Shown here piece after piece: positions 19,553 through 28,288 of a DNA stretch of 64,000 nucleotides. The first letter of the stretch is position 1. Each line of letters begins with the position of its first letter. The position numbers and the translations under genes were made by a program. Below the pieces are notes generated by a model, which searched no databases, was not told where the DNA came from, and worked only from the letters and a program-made list of their open reading frames with translations. Location of the stretch: assembly GCA_900012615.1 (NCBI GenBank), contig LT009757.1, forward strand, positions 611,205 to 675,204. Direction: 5' to 3'. This DNA comes from Agrobacterium genomosp. 13 str. CFBP 6927 (GTDB lineage Bacteria; Pseudomonadota; Alphaproteobacteria; Rhizobiales; Rhizobiaceae).

Positions 19553-19639
19553 GTGGCGGATCGTTGCCGCCGATCGGGGTGTTGACTGGTATTGGCACTT
19601 TCCATATGGGAGCCGGATCATCTGCTGGAAACTGCCCCC

Positions 19640-20533
19640 ATGGCCCCTCGCGATCTCGCCGCCTATATTTTTCTCGCACTCGCGTGGGGTGTGTCCTTCC
19701 TGCTGCTTCTCCATGTTGTGGCCGCCTTCGGCTGGATAGGCGCAGTGACACTTCGTTCACTGATGACCGCCGTGGCCCTCTTTCTCATCGCGCTCGCGGC
19801 GCGCCGCAAGCTCACATTTTCCGCAGGCTGGCGGGCATTTGCAATTGTCGGCGCAACGACGGTCGCCGGGCAGCTGATCGGCCTGTCCTACGCGACACCC
19901 CAGATAGGCACCGCAATGGCCGCCATTCTGGTCGCAACAATCCCACTTTTTTCCATGCTCATTTCGCAGATATGGGGGATCGAGCGGCTGACACGACAGG
20001 GAATTGCGGGTCTCGTCATCGGTTTTGCCGGCATTGTCCTGCTTGTCGGTTTTCCCGCCGTGCCCGTTACCACCGGCTTCATCATCGGCTGCGCCGCCGC
20101 CGTCGCCGCCTGCATCTGCGCCGCCTATGGCAGCAATTATGCGAGCCTTCACCTGAAAGGGGTGGGCTCCTGGGAAATCACCATCGGCTCCTTCCTGACC
20201 GGCGGCCTGATGACCTTCCCGCTTCTTCTCGCCGTGCCCTTGCCCGGAACGCCGGGTCTTGTCGATTACGGATATCTTCTCATCCAGGCGGTCGTCATGA
20301 GCGGCCTCACCTACATCACCTATTTCCGGCTTGTCTCCTCCATCGGCGCGACCAAGGCGATCAGCGTGGAGTTCGCCGTAACTGTCGTCGCGGTGCTCGT
20401 CGGCGCCCTGGTGCTCGATGAACCCCTGTCGCTTCCCCAGCTGTTTGGTGCCGGCATCATCATACTGGGCTGCGCATTGGTGCTCGATCTCCTGCCCGGC
20501 AGGAAAGCGCCGCCCACGCCATCGGGGGCATGA
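19640..20533 (+). CDS. EamA-family (DMT) transporter
   Basis: A 297-residue inner-membrane protein with about ten helices arranged as two EamA repeats (about residues 5-135 and 150-290). The first repeat contains FLALAWGVSFLLLLHV and the second ends in FGAGIIILGCALVLDLLPG. Such proteins are drug/metabolite exporters; the substrate cannot be predicted. The ATG at 19640 starts MAPRDLAAYIFLALAWG; an in-frame start at 19592 adds residues unlike the family. Transcribed alone after the secA terminator. Confidence 0.85.
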   Translation: MAPRDLAAYIFLALAWGVSFLLLLHVVAAFGWIGAVTLRSLMTAVALFLIALAARRKLTFSAGWRAFAIVGATTVAGQLIGLSYATPQIGTAMAAILVATIPLFSMLISQIWGIERLTRQGIAGLVIGFAGIVLLVGFPAVPVTTGFIIGCAAAVAACICAAYGSNYASLHLKGVGSWEITIGSFLTGGLMTFPLLLAVPLPGTPGLVDYGYLLIQAVVMSGLTYITYFRLVSSIGATKAISVEFAVTVVAVLVGALVLDEPLSLPQLFGAGIIILGCALVLDLLPGRKAPPTPSGA

Positions 20534-20614
20534 AGGGTTTATTAGCGTTTTCCACTAATAGTCGTGCCGGTCGTAACAGATCACACGGGATCGCGTTTTC
20601 AACGCGAGGGAAAA

Positions 20615-21817
20615 ATGCAACCGGGCAATTCAGACTATGAGCATTATTGGGACCCGCTCAGGGCTCTCCTGATGCTGCTCGGCATTCCCTATCACGCCTC
20701 CCTGCTCTACAGCCACGCCCTGCCCTGGGACATCAAAGATTTCGAGACCAGCCCGCTCCTGAGCGCGCTCGGTGCGGCATTCGTGACGTTCCGCATGCCG
20801 GCGTTTTTTCTCGTCGCCGGGTATTTCTCGGTCATGGTCATCGGCAAAAAAGGCAGGATGCGCTGGCTCAAACAGCGCTTCCTTCGCCTCGGCATACCCT
20901 TCGTCGTGGCGGTGCTCCTGCTTGGGCCATCACAGCTTTTCATGCTCAAACTGTCGGAATTTGCCAAGGGCGACATCACTGCCGGCGAAATGATGCAGAA
21001 CCTGCCGGATCTGTTGCAGCCGAGCGAGCAGTGGATCATGCATCTATGGTTCCTGCCTGCCCTTCTCGCCTATTCGGTGCTGCTTGCGGGCCTGCTGCAT
21101 CTCCTGGAGCAACCACCATTTGCAGATGCAAAAGACTGGCTCGACAGGATGAATGAGCGATATCCGCGCCTGTTCTTCACCGCCCTCTGCGCCCTCCCCG
21201 TCCTGTGGGAATTGTTGGTTTATGGCTCCGATCTGCTTGCCGCGAAAAGCGAAAACAGCGTTTTTCTTCTTTATGAACGGGCCTCCGACCCCTATGCGCG
21301 CTATCTGCCATTCTTTTTAATCGGGGCCCTGCTGCGCCGTGACAGAAACCTGTTTCACCGCTTTCGCCAGACCGGCATTCTCACGGGTATCGTCGCGTCC
21401 GGTTCCATCGCGACGGCGGTAACGCTGCGATTGCAAAACCCTTTTTCAAACTCGGCGCCACTGGTGCTGGTTTCGGCGATTGCAGCCGTGACGACGAGCC
21501 GGCTCCTGATCGACCTTGCCTGCCGCTATTTTGACAGGCCCAGCCCGCTTGCCAAACGGATGACGGATGCCTCCTTCACCATCTATCTGCTTCATCATCC
21601 GCTGATTTATGCCTTCGGCACGCTTTTCATCCTGATTTCACTGCCGCCTGTCTTGGAATTTGCCGTCATCGTCGTGGCAACCACGGCAACGGCCTATATG
21701 CTGCACCAGGCAATACGGTGCAGTCCGCTTGCCCTCTTTCTTTTCAACGGCATCCGCAGGCCGCCGGTGGCAAACGATATTGGCACACAAGTCCCCGCCT
21801 CCCACACCCTTCGTTAA
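20615..21817 (+). CDS. Membrane acyltransferase (acyltransferase-3/OpgC-like)
   Basis: A 400-residue polytopic protein of about ten helices. YWDPLRALLMLLGIPYHASL (near residue 10) and FRMPAFFLVAGYFSVMVIG carry the acyltransferase-3 pattern, including the first-helix His thought to act in catalysis. The overall look is close to OpgC/MdoC, which succinylates periplasmic glucans; the acceptor here is unknown. The ATG at 20615 follows GAGGG. Only 57 bases separate it from the next gene, a flippase, so both could modify one envelope glycan. Confidence 0.82.
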   Translation: MQPGNSDYEHYWDPLRALLMLLGIPYHASLLYSHALPWDIKDFETSPLLSALGAAFVTFRMPAFFLVAGYFSVMVIGKKGRMRWLKQRFLRLGIPFVVAVLLLGPSQLFMLKLSEFAKGDITAGEMMQNLPDLLQPSEQWIMHLWFLPALLAYSVLLAGLLHLLEQPPFADAKDWLDRMNERYPRLFFTALCALPVLWELLVYGSDLLAAKSENSVFLLYERASDPYARYLPFFLIGALLRRDRNLFHRFRQTGILTGIVASGSIATAVTLRLQNPFSNSAPLVLVSAIAAVTTSRLLIDLACRYFDRPSPLAKRMTDASFTIYLLHHPLIYAFGTLFILISLPPVLEFAVIVVATTATAYMLHQAIRCSPLALFLFNGIRRPPVANDIGTQVPASHTLR

Positions 21818-21874
21818 TGATGAAGCCCTTATAATCGGGTTGCCTATTCAACTGGAAATGATGGCGTGTGGATC

Positions 21875-23290
21875 ATGGCTATCCTCAACACGGCGGAAAA
21901 AGCCCTACCCGCAGGCCTGCGTGCGAAACTCGCGCCGCTGGTAGCGAAAATCGCTGTCATTGTGTCCGGCGGAGATGATGTCTCCCGCGCCCAGCGCATG
22001 GCGCTGGTCGCGTTTGCGGTGCGCATCGTCAGTGCCGGCATTGCGTTCATTTCCCAGATCATCCTTGCCCGTCTGATGGGCGAATTCGAATACGGCCTGT
22101 TCGCCTTCGTCTGGGTTCTGGTGATCCTGTTCGGCAATCTGTCCTGTCTTGGCTTCCACACCACCGTCATTCGCTTTTTGCCCGGCTATCGTCTGGAGGA
22201 GGCCCATGACAAGATCATGGGGCTGACCTCGACGGCGCGCATCTTCGCCATGCTTTCGGCCAGCGCTCTGGCGCTGTTCGGTTTCATCTTCCTGTATTTC
22301 TTCGGCGAGCGGATCGCAGCCTATTACCTCATCCCCGTTGCGCTGGCGCTTTTCACCCTGCCGATGGTGGCGCTTGGGGACGTGCTGAACGGCACCGCAC
22401 GCGCCAACGGCTGGGCCATCTCCGCGCTCAGCCCCACCTATATCGTCCGTCCCGTGCTAATCCTGCTGTTCATGCTGGTGGCAATCGGTCTCGGTGCGGA
22501 AAAGACCGCGACGACGGCGATGCTGACGGCCCTTATGGCTACCTATGTGACCACGCTTTTCCATTTCGCCTTCATGAACCGAAGGCTCAACCGGCATTTC
22601 CGCAGCGTTACCCGCCAGGTGCATTTTCGCCACTGGCTGCGCTTCGCCTTTCCCGTCTTCCTGATTGATGGCATCGGCTTTCTGATGACCAATTCCGATG
22701 TGGTGATCGTCGGTCTTTATCTGCCGCCGGATCAGGTGGGTATCTATTTTGCCGCGGCCAAGACCATCGTGCTGATGCAATTCGTGTTTTTCTCGGTGCA
22801 GGCAGCGGCGGCGCCGCGCCTCGCCGCCCTGATTTCGGCAAATGACAGGCAGGGCCTGGCGGGCTTCGCCAGCCAGGCGGCGCGCTGGGCTTTCTGGCCG
22901 TCACTGGCCGTGGGCGGCGTCGTGCTTCTGGCGGGTCCGTTCCTGCTATCGCTGTTCGGTCCGGGCTTCGTCCAGGGTTATGAGTTGATGTTCTTCCTCT
23001 TTGCCGGCTTCCTTGCAAAAGCGTTGATCGGTCCCGGAGAAACGCTGTTGAATATGGCCGGCAAACAAAAATTGTGCGTAGCGCTTTATATTATTATCTT
23101 CGGTTGCAACATTCTGCTCAACATGGCGCTGATTCCGGTCTATGGTCTGACTGGGGCCGCGGCGGCGGTCGCGATAGCCATGTGCATAGAAGCTATGCTA
23201 TTGCATATTGCCATTCGCCGTACACTCGGGATCGTCCTTTTTGCCTTCAACGATCCCCGGGCGGGTCAAGACACTGGGAAGGCGGTGTAA
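21875..23290 (+). CDS. Wzx-like polysaccharide flippase
   Basis: A 471-residue membrane protein of the MATE/MVF-like polysaccharide exporter superfamily with 12-14 helices. AFAVRIVSAGIAFISQIILA and RLMGEFEYGLFAFVW at the N-terminus are the classic PST/Wzx start. It would flip lipid-linked oligosaccharide to the periplasmic face. GTG at 21866 is an equally possible start. It is followed after eight bases by a FemAB-like acyltransferase. This is a different gene from the flippase at 33107-34585. Confidence 0.85.
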   Translation: MAILNTAEKALPAGLRAKLAPLVAKIAVIVSGGDDVSRAQRMALVAFAVRIVSAGIAFISQIILARLMGEFEYGLFAFVWVLVILFGNLSCLGFHTTVIRFLPGYRLEEAHDKIMGLTSTARIFAMLSASALALFGFIFLYFFGERIAAYYLIPVALALFTLPMVALGDVLNGTARANGWAISALSPTYIVRPVLILLFMLVAIGLGAEKTATTAMLTALMATYVTTLFHFAFMNRRLNRHFRSVTRQVHFRHWLRFAFPVFLIDGIGFLMTNSDVVIVGLYLPPDQVGIYFAAAKTIVLMQFVFFSVQAAAAPRLAALISANDRQGLAGFASQAARWAFWPSLAVGGVVLLAGPFLLSLFGPGFVQGYELMFFLFAGFLAKALIGPGETLLNMAGKQKLCVALYIIIFGCNILLNMALIPVYGLTGAAAAVAIAMCIEAMLLHIAIRRTLGIVLFAFNDPRAGQDTGKAV

Positions 23291-23298
23291 CGATAAGC

Positions 23299-24570
23299 AT
23301 GTCCAGCGACCCAAAGAATCCGGATTTTCAGGACCCGCGCATTGCTGCGCTGATGGCGTCTGCGGAGCGTGACCGCCCCGTTGCAGACAGCAGCCGGCGC
23401 GTGGGACGCGACGGCCGCGAATTCTGTATCTATCCGGGCCAGCTCGGTTATGAAATGCAGGAGGAACTCGACTTCCTGTCCAATCGCGTCATGGAAGCGA
23501 ATGTCTTCTTCACCGGGCGGCTTCTTGCGCCCGCCATGCCGCGTATCGACGACAAGTCCGTGCGTTTCGCCCTCATTCGCGACGAAAACGGCGCCAGAAG
23601 CCGCATGCGTTTTCTGATGCCCTTTACCGTCGAAAAGCCGGGCTTTTCCATCGGTCCTTCCATTATCCGTGTCTGGGCGAACCCCTTCGGTCCGCTCGGC
23701 ACACCGCTGGTCGATACCGAAGGCGCTGCGGAAACGCTCGACAATCTTTTCGACGCGCTCTCCGATCCGGAAATGCGCCTGCCGAATGTGCTCGTGCTGC
23801 CGGATGTGAGGCTTGAAGGGCCTTTCGCCAGCATGTTCAGGGCCATCGCCATCAGCCGCAACCTGCCATTGACCACGACAGGAAGTTATCAGCGGCCGGT
23901 TCTGGAAAGCCTTCTGGATGGTGAGGCCTATCTGCGCAACTCGCTCGCGCCGCACCATATGCGGGAAATGCGCCGGCAGTGGCGGCAACTCGAGCAGCTC
24001 GGCACATTATCCTATACGGTTGCCCGTCAGCCGAAGGACATACGCTACCGCATGGAGGAATTCCTGGCGCTGGAGGCGAGCGGCTGGAAAGGCCGTAAAC
24101 GCACCGCTCTGGTCAATGACCGTTATCGCGCGGCCTTTGCCCGCGAGGCGATCACCAATCTGGCCGAAGCGGATGCGGTGCGCATTCACACCATCGATCT
24201 CAACGGCAGCGCGATTGCGTCCATGGTCGTCTTTTTGACGGCGGGCGAGGCCTATACATGGAAAACCGCCTTTGACGAAAACTACGGGCAGTTCTCTCCC
24301 GGCAAGCTGCTGGTGCAGAAGCTGACCGGCTGGCATCTGGACGACGCCAATATCATGCGCAGCGACAGCTGCGCGGTGCCCGATCATCCAATCATGAGCC
24401 GCTTCTGGCAACAGCGTCAGGAAATGGGCACATTGGTCGTGGGGTTGACCCAGAACAGCGACCGCGACGTGCGGCAGGTTTCCACGCAGGTGGACATGTA
24501 TCGCAACACCCGCAATCTGGCCCGCAGCCTGCGGCAGAAGATCCTGTCCTTCGGACGCAAGGGCAATTAG
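23299..24570 (+). CDS. FemAB-like GNAT acyltransferase
   Basis: A 423-residue cytosolic protein. The C-terminal half (about residues 215-370) holds a GNAT/FemAB-type domain: HHMREMRRQWRQLEQLG, FLALEASGWKGRKRTAL, and INGSAIASMVVF-like core strand with TWKTAFDENYGQFSPGKLL. This WKG...FSPG arrangement is shared by exopolysaccharide-associated CelD/BcsL-type acetyltransferases. The acceptor is unknown. It is in an operon with the flippase; the frame continues upstream inside the flippase gene, and ATG 23299 is the first start after the flippase stop. Confidence 0.82.
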   Translation: MSSDPKNPDFQDPRIAALMASAERDRPVADSSRRVGRDGREFCIYPGQLGYEMQEELDFLSNRVMEANVFFTGRLLAPAMPRIDDKSVRFALIRDENGARSRMRFLMPFTVEKPGFSIGPSIIRVWANPFGPLGTPLVDTEGAAETLDNLFDALSDPEMRLPNVLVLPDVRLEGPFASMFRAIAISRNLPLTTTGSYQRPVLESLLDGEAYLRNSLAPHHMREMRRQWRQLEQLGTLSYTVARQPKDIRYRMEEFLALEASGWKGRKRTALVNDRYRAAFAREAITNLAEADAVRIHTIDLNGSAIASMVVFLTAGEAYTWKTAFDENYGQFSPGKLLVQKLTGWHLDDANIMRSDSCAVPDHPIMSRFWQQRQEMGTLVVGLTQNSDRDVRQVSTQVDMYRNTRNLARSLRQKILSFGRKGN

Positions 24571-24571
24571 A

Positions 24572-24600
24572 ACCGAAGGACGCGGATAGCGTCCTTCGGT
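24572..24600. terminator. Perfect hairpin between convergent genes
   Basis: ACCGAAGGACGC (24572-24583) pairs with GCGTCCTTCGGT (24589-24600), a perfect 12-bp stem directly after the FemAB-like gene stop and 24 bases from the stop of the opposing repeat protein gene. There is no T-run, so it may be a bidirectional, rho-assisted end. Confidence 0.75.
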
Positions 24601-24623
24601 CGATGCTGCGGTATCAGACCAGA

Positions 24624-25259
24624 TCAGCGTGAAGCGGTGCGGATCATCTTGCACAATTGCGTCAGAGCCGCATCGTAGCCGCCGCCCAGAATATCGATGC
24701 AACGGCGGGCGAGCTTGATCTGCTCGGTCCGTGACATGTCATTATAGGCCTGTATTGCATTGCGCATGCCACCGGGGGAAACCGTTCCCGGATTGCCGGG
24801 ATTGGATGGATTGCCCGGGTTGCCGGGATTTCCGGGGTTCGTGGATGAACCACCGATACCAACCCCGACCCCAAGGCCAAGACCGCTCGATCCACCCACA
24901 TTGGCGCCGACATTGGCATTGATGCCGCCTGAGCCGCCAACCGAGGCATTAACCCCCGCGTTGACACCGCTCGATCCGCCGACGGAAGCATTGACGTCCG
25001 CATTGACGCCGTTGCTGCCACCGACCGAGGCGTTGACATCCGCACCCAGCCCGCCGCCGCTCCTGCCGCCGACATCCGCACTTGCATTCACGCCGCCGCT
25101 GCCGCCAACGGAGGCGTCGACACCCAGCCCACCGCTGCCATTGCCGCCCACGCTGGCATTCACCCCATTCTCACCGCCAATCCCGATATCCAGCGCATGA
25201 GCGTTGACCGGCAGGATGAGACAGGCAGACAATAATAAATTGCGAGAAAGCGCCCTCAT
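24624..25259 (-). CDS. Exported Gly/Val/Asn/Ser repeat protein with collagen-like linker
   Basis: A 211-residue exported protein of unknown function. A signal peptide (MRALSRNLLLSACLILPVNAHA) leads into about 110 residues of degenerate repeats built on GVNASVGGSGG with Asp/Asn variants (DVNASVGGSNGVNA), then a (NPG)n stretch (about residues 140-157), then a 50-residue non-repetitive domain with two cysteines (LARRCIDILGGG, LTQLCKMIRT). The repeats could form a beta-rich or ice-binding-like fibre at the surface. The start has GGAGG upstream. The upstream 260 bases are AT-rich. Confidence 0.8.
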   Translation of the reverse strand: MRALSRNLLLSACLILPVNAHALDIGIGGENGVNASVGGNGSGGLGVDASVGGSGGVNASADVGGRSGGGLGADVNASVGGSNGVNADVNASVGGSSGVNAGVNASVGGSGGINANVGANVGGSSGLGLGVGVGIGGSSTNPGNPGNPGNPSNPGNPGTVSPGGMRNAIQAYNDMSRTEQIKLARRCIDILGGGYDAALTQLCKMIRTASR

Positions 25260-25521
25260 AGTTTCCTCCATATGAGTTAGGCCATTCCCGCCCCGCGTGG
25301 AAACTCCACCCGGACATCATAATTCAATTAGCAATTGCGTATATTCTAATTTATTAGAGGTGCCTAATATTAGATTGCCGACGCAACTACAGGTGTATCG
25401 ATGTGGGAAAGCGTAGATATTGCGAGTAATATAGGGGACAAAATCTAAATCCGACGTAAGATCGTGCTAGATTATTTGCCGCTCACTGCTTCAAATCGAT
25501 GAAGTAATTCAGGAAACGAGA

Positions 25522-26361
25522 ATGCCACCGAAAGAACAAAAGAACCGCGGCACGTGCATCTTCTGCGGAAAATCGAACAACCGTTTAAGTAAAGAGCACA
25601 TCTGGCCCAAATGGCTGCAGAACCATATCCCAGATCCCGGTCCATCGCGACATACAGTCAGTCAAGGGTTCATTATCGATGGGCAAATAGTCAATGTAAT
25701 GGACAAAGGTCAACTCTATCGACCGGGAACAATAATATCGCAACGACTTCGTGTAGTCTGCTTACCCTGCAACAACGGCTGGATGAGTAGACTGCAAAAC
25801 CAAAACAAACCCATCATTGAAGAGTTTATCAAAGGGCAATGGCCAAAACTGGATCTGCTTAGGCAACGTGATCTAGTTCGCTGGTGTTTGATGTTGGCTA
25901 CGATGATGGACTTTGCCCACCCGCTCACTAGCGCTATCTCAGCGGAGCAAAGGCTTGCTCAGTCGACTGGCGTTATACCAGAGCAAACAATTGTCTGGAT
26001 CGGAAAAATCGCAGGGGAGAAATGGCGTATAGGGTTCAATCATTTTGGCTTTGATCCGCACACGATTGCCTTTACGGCAAAAGATGCAGAGAATGTATTG
26101 AAGAATGGCCTATATATGGCTCAGACAACTACCTTCGTCGTCGGCAGCCTACTAGCTGTAGTCTATACTTCAACCAAACCCAGGACAGTCGCGGCAGCAC
26201 ATCTGGGAAACGCTCATTCACTAGCCATTGCTTGGCCTACTGGAACCACCATCAATGAGCCAAAACGAATACATAATGATGAGAGCGCGAATGCAGCTAG
26301 TCAAATTCTACTACCACCTGAACAACGCCAAATAGTTCGACCGGCTTGGGTCACACTATAA
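25522..26361 (+). CDS. HNH-endonuclease-like accessory protein
   Basis: A 279-residue protein with an N-terminal HNH-like zinc site: CIFCGKSNNRLSKEHIWPKWL (about residues 11-31) and VVCLPCNNGWMSRLQNQ (about 78-94). The CxxC pairs and the EH and CNNGWM elements are typical of HNH proteins of unknown function often found in defence islands and scattered accessory genes. The remaining 180 residues are unassigned. Base composition is visibly lower in GC than its neighbours and codons such as TTA, AGA and ATA are common, so recent acquisition is likely. It sits just ahead of a tRNA-Leu gene. Confidence 0.75.
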   Translation: MPPKEQKNRGTCIFCGKSNNRLSKEHIWPKWLQNHIPDPGPSRHTVSQGFIIDGQIVNVMDKGQLYRPGTIISQRLRVVCLPCNNGWMSRLQNQNKPIIEEFIKGQWPKLDLLRQRDLVRWCLMLATMMDFAHPLTSAISAEQRLAQSTGVIPEQTIVWIGKIAGEKWRIGFNHFGFDPHTIAFTAKDAENVLKNGLYMAQTTTFVVGSLLAVVYTSTKPRTVAAAHLGNAHSLAIAWPTGTTINEPKRIHNDESANAASQILLPPEQRQIVRPAWVTL

Positions 26362-26520
26362 ATGCCTACATTTTCGCGAGTTAAGGTTTTGAGTCTCAAC
26401 TGCGCTGGTTCCAAAAACAAGAGGAGACTGACAACGAAGGCCGTAAATGCCTCTAACTCAAAGCTTTGGGGTTGCACGCATGGCCTTGACCATGATAGAC
26501 GCCGTGGCATTACCACCGTT

Positions 26521-26605
26521 GCCCCAATGGCGGAATTGGTAGACGCGCCGCACTCAAAATGCGGTTCCGAAAGGAGTGCTGGTTCGATCCCGGCTTGGGG
26601 TACCA
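26521..26605 (+). tRNA. tRNA-Leu (anticodon CAA)
   Basis: An 85-nt tRNA including the encoded CCA. The acceptor stem GCCCCAA pairs with TTGGGGT (one G-T pair). The D-loop region has AATTGGTAGAC. The anticodon arm CCGCA-CTCAAAA-TGCGG gives anticodon CAA, reading UUG. A long variable arm and TTCGATC in the T-loop confirm a class II tRNA-Leu. Confidence 0.97.
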
Positions 26606-26872
26606 CTTTCCAGAAACAGCATTGATTTTCTTTTATTTTTGCCTCGGCCTTGCCGCAAGGCCGTTCGATTGCCCAATGGTCGCCGGCATCCTCACGAAAC
26701 TTTGCTTACGCACCTCGTTTATTACCGGGCTTTCATTTGCCAGATGCAGCGGACTGGATTAGACGCATCCTGTGACACACGTTGAACTGGCGACTTAATT
26801 TCGCCATCACGCCCGCCTTTTTGAAAGCCCGTTCGGGATATCTGCTTCTTCGCGAAGTTTGGGGAAAACATC

Positions 26873-27388
26873 ATGGCCACTGCAACGACCGCCGACAACA
26901 GCCGCACGCTCGCCGCTCTTGGCGTCACGGCGGGAATGATCTTCACCGTGGGCTCCGCCCTCGGTTTCCAGCATATTGGCGGTTACACGCCCTGCGCCTT
27001 GTGCCTGTTGCAGCGCGATCCCTATTATTATGCCATTCCGCTGGGCATATTGGCCGTTGCCACCAGCGTCTTCAAGCTGCCGGTTCAGATCACCCGGCTG
27101 CTGCTTGCCCTCATCGGCGTGGCGATGCTGATCGGCGCCGGGCTTGGCGTTTATCATGCCGGCGTGGAATGGGGTTTCTGGGAAGGCCCGATCACCTGCG
27201 CCACCGGCGCGCCGTCCATCACCACCAATGCCGGCGATCTGCTGGGCAATCTGAACGCCATCAAGGCGCCTTCGTGCAACGATGCGGCACTTCGGGTACT
27301 CGGCCTTTCCTTCGCCGGCTGGAATGTCATCGCAAGCGTTGCACTTGCGGCAGTCGCCTTTTTTGGCGCGAGCCGTAAAAGCCGGTAA
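26873..27388 (+). CDS. Disulfide bond formation protein DsbB
   Basis: A 171-residue inner-membrane quinone-linked oxidase with four helices, which re-oxidises DsbA. The first periplasmic pair is CALC in YTPCALCLLQRDPYY (about residue 41), followed by the conserved Arg. The second pair is Cys at ITCATG and KAPSCND in the second periplasmic loop. A weakly placed RBS (GGGGAAAAC) precedes the ATG. No dsbA is adjacent. It is separated from the tRNA by 267 bases in which I see no gene. Confidence 0.9.
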   Translation: MATATTADNSRTLAALGVTAGMIFTVGSALGFQHIGGYTPCALCLLQRDPYYYAIPLGILAVATSVFKLPVQITRLLLALIGVAMLIGAGLGVYHAGVEWGFWEGPITCATGAPSITTNAGDLLGNLNAIKAPSCNDAALRVLGLSFAGWNVIASVALAAVAFFGASRKSR

Positions 27389-27403
27389 GCGGGAAAACTC
27401 CCT

Positions 27404-27429
27404 TGCAGTCCTGAAGGATCAGGGCTGCA
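27404..27429. terminator. Hairpin between convergent dsbB and HNH genes
   Basis: TGCAGTCCTGA (27404-27414) pairs with TCAGGGCTGCA (27419-27429) with one T-G pair and a 4-nt loop. It overlaps the end of the opposing HNH gene. There is no T-run. Confidence 0.6.
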
Positions 27430-27976
27430 GCTCGGTATCCCAGTAAAGATAGTCCATCCAGCTTTCGTGCAGATAATTGGGCGGGAACAGCCGCCCATTA
27501 TTGTGCAAATCCTGAACCGTGGGCTGGAAAGGCTTCTGCGCCGGGAACATGCCCGCCTGCTTGGGAAGCTTGCTGCCCTTTTTAAGGTTGCAGGGAGAGC
27601 ACGCCGCAACGACATTGTGCCAGGTGGTTTCACCGCCATGCGCGCGTGGAACCACATGGTCGAAGGTCAGTTCGTCCCGCGTGCCGCAATACTGGCATTC
27701 GAACTTGTCCCGAAGGAAAACGTTGAAGCGCGTGAAGGCGGGGTTGCGGGTGGGCTGCACATAGGTCTTGAGGCTGACGACACTCGGCAGCCGCATGGAA
27801 AAGCTGGGGGACGACACCGCGTGATCATATTCTGCAATGATGTTCACACGGTCTAGAAAGACGGCCTTGATCGCGTCCTGCCAGGACCATAACGACAAGG
27901 GATAATAACTCAGTGGCCTGTAGTCTGCGTTCAGAACGAGCGCCGGCAGGGCCTGTGGTGAAACTGCAATCGTCAA
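27419..27976 (-). CDS. HNH endonuclease
   Basis: A 185-residue protein with a C-terminal HNH nuclease domain (about residues 88-145): FLRDKFECQYCGTRDELTFD, HVVPRAHGGETTWHNVVAAC and SPCNLKKG. The zinc cysteines (CQYC, CSPC) and the catalytic HV..R..HGG are all present. N-terminal ADYRPLSYYPLSLWSWQDAI marks the conserved alphaproteobacterial housekeeping subgroup of HNH proteins, not a restriction enzyme. The start is TTG at 27976 with AGGAG six bases upstream. Biological target not known. Confidence 0.9.
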   Translation of the reverse strand: MTIAVSPQALPALVLNADYRPLSYYPLSLWSWQDAIKAVFLDRVNIIAEYDHAVSSPSFSMRLPSVVSLKTYVQPTRNPAFTRFNVFLRDKFECQYCGTRDELTFDHVVPRAHGGETTWHNVVAACSPCNLKKGSKLPKQAGMFPAQKPFQPTVQDLHNNGRLFPPNYLHESWMDYLYWDTELQP

Positions 27977-28288
27977 GGGCTTCTCCTGAGCGATTCGGCA
28001 TCTGCACTTGTATATTAGGTCCGTTGTTACAGGATTGTGAAGCCTATAAATGCAGCGGAGAAGAGCTTAATTTTTCAGCGCTAAAAACGTCTTTTTTACG
28101 TTCTGGCGTCCACACGACGGGTGGGGTTCCCCGCCGCCTTCCGCTGATGCGTGACGACGACACGGCGGCGATTCGGCTGCCGCCGGGCGCAAAATCAATT
28201 TCACGCACGAAAGGGCATCGGTGGTATAATCATCGCGGCGAATGAGCGGGAAACGCTTCTGTCATTCCATGAAGGGAAGGAAACGGCC
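27977..28288. other. Gene-free stretch between divergent HNH and small secreted protein genes
   Basis: 312 bases with no supportable gene. It must contain promoters for both flanking genes. TATAAT at 28225-28230 is a perfect -10 hexamer about 60 bases ahead of the plus-strand gene, but no convincing -35 lies at the right distance. A reading frame through 28151-28288 joins the next gene and has no ribosome-binding site. Confidence 0.5.

Noticed and set aside
17896..19605. Long minus-strand frame opposite secA (569 codons)
   Set aside because: Shadow of secA in the high-GC antisense frame; no domain, and secA is intact.
24624..25259. The glycine-rich repeat region as a CRISPR array or tandem DNA repeat
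   Set aside because: Repeats are degenerate at DNA level, in frame, and belong to a protein with a signal peptide; no uniform spacers.
25260..26605. Integrative element using the tRNA-Leu gene as attachment site
   Set aside because: The foreign-looking gene lies on the 5' side of the tRNA, there is no integrase, and I found no copy of the tRNA 3' end that could form a direct repeat.
26362..26625. Reading frames on both strands across 26301-26625, including peptides MAELVDAPHSKCGSERSAG and MVPQAGIEPALL
   Set aside because: These are translations of the tRNA-Leu gene and its flank, a well-known annotation artefact. No ribosome-binding site or family support.
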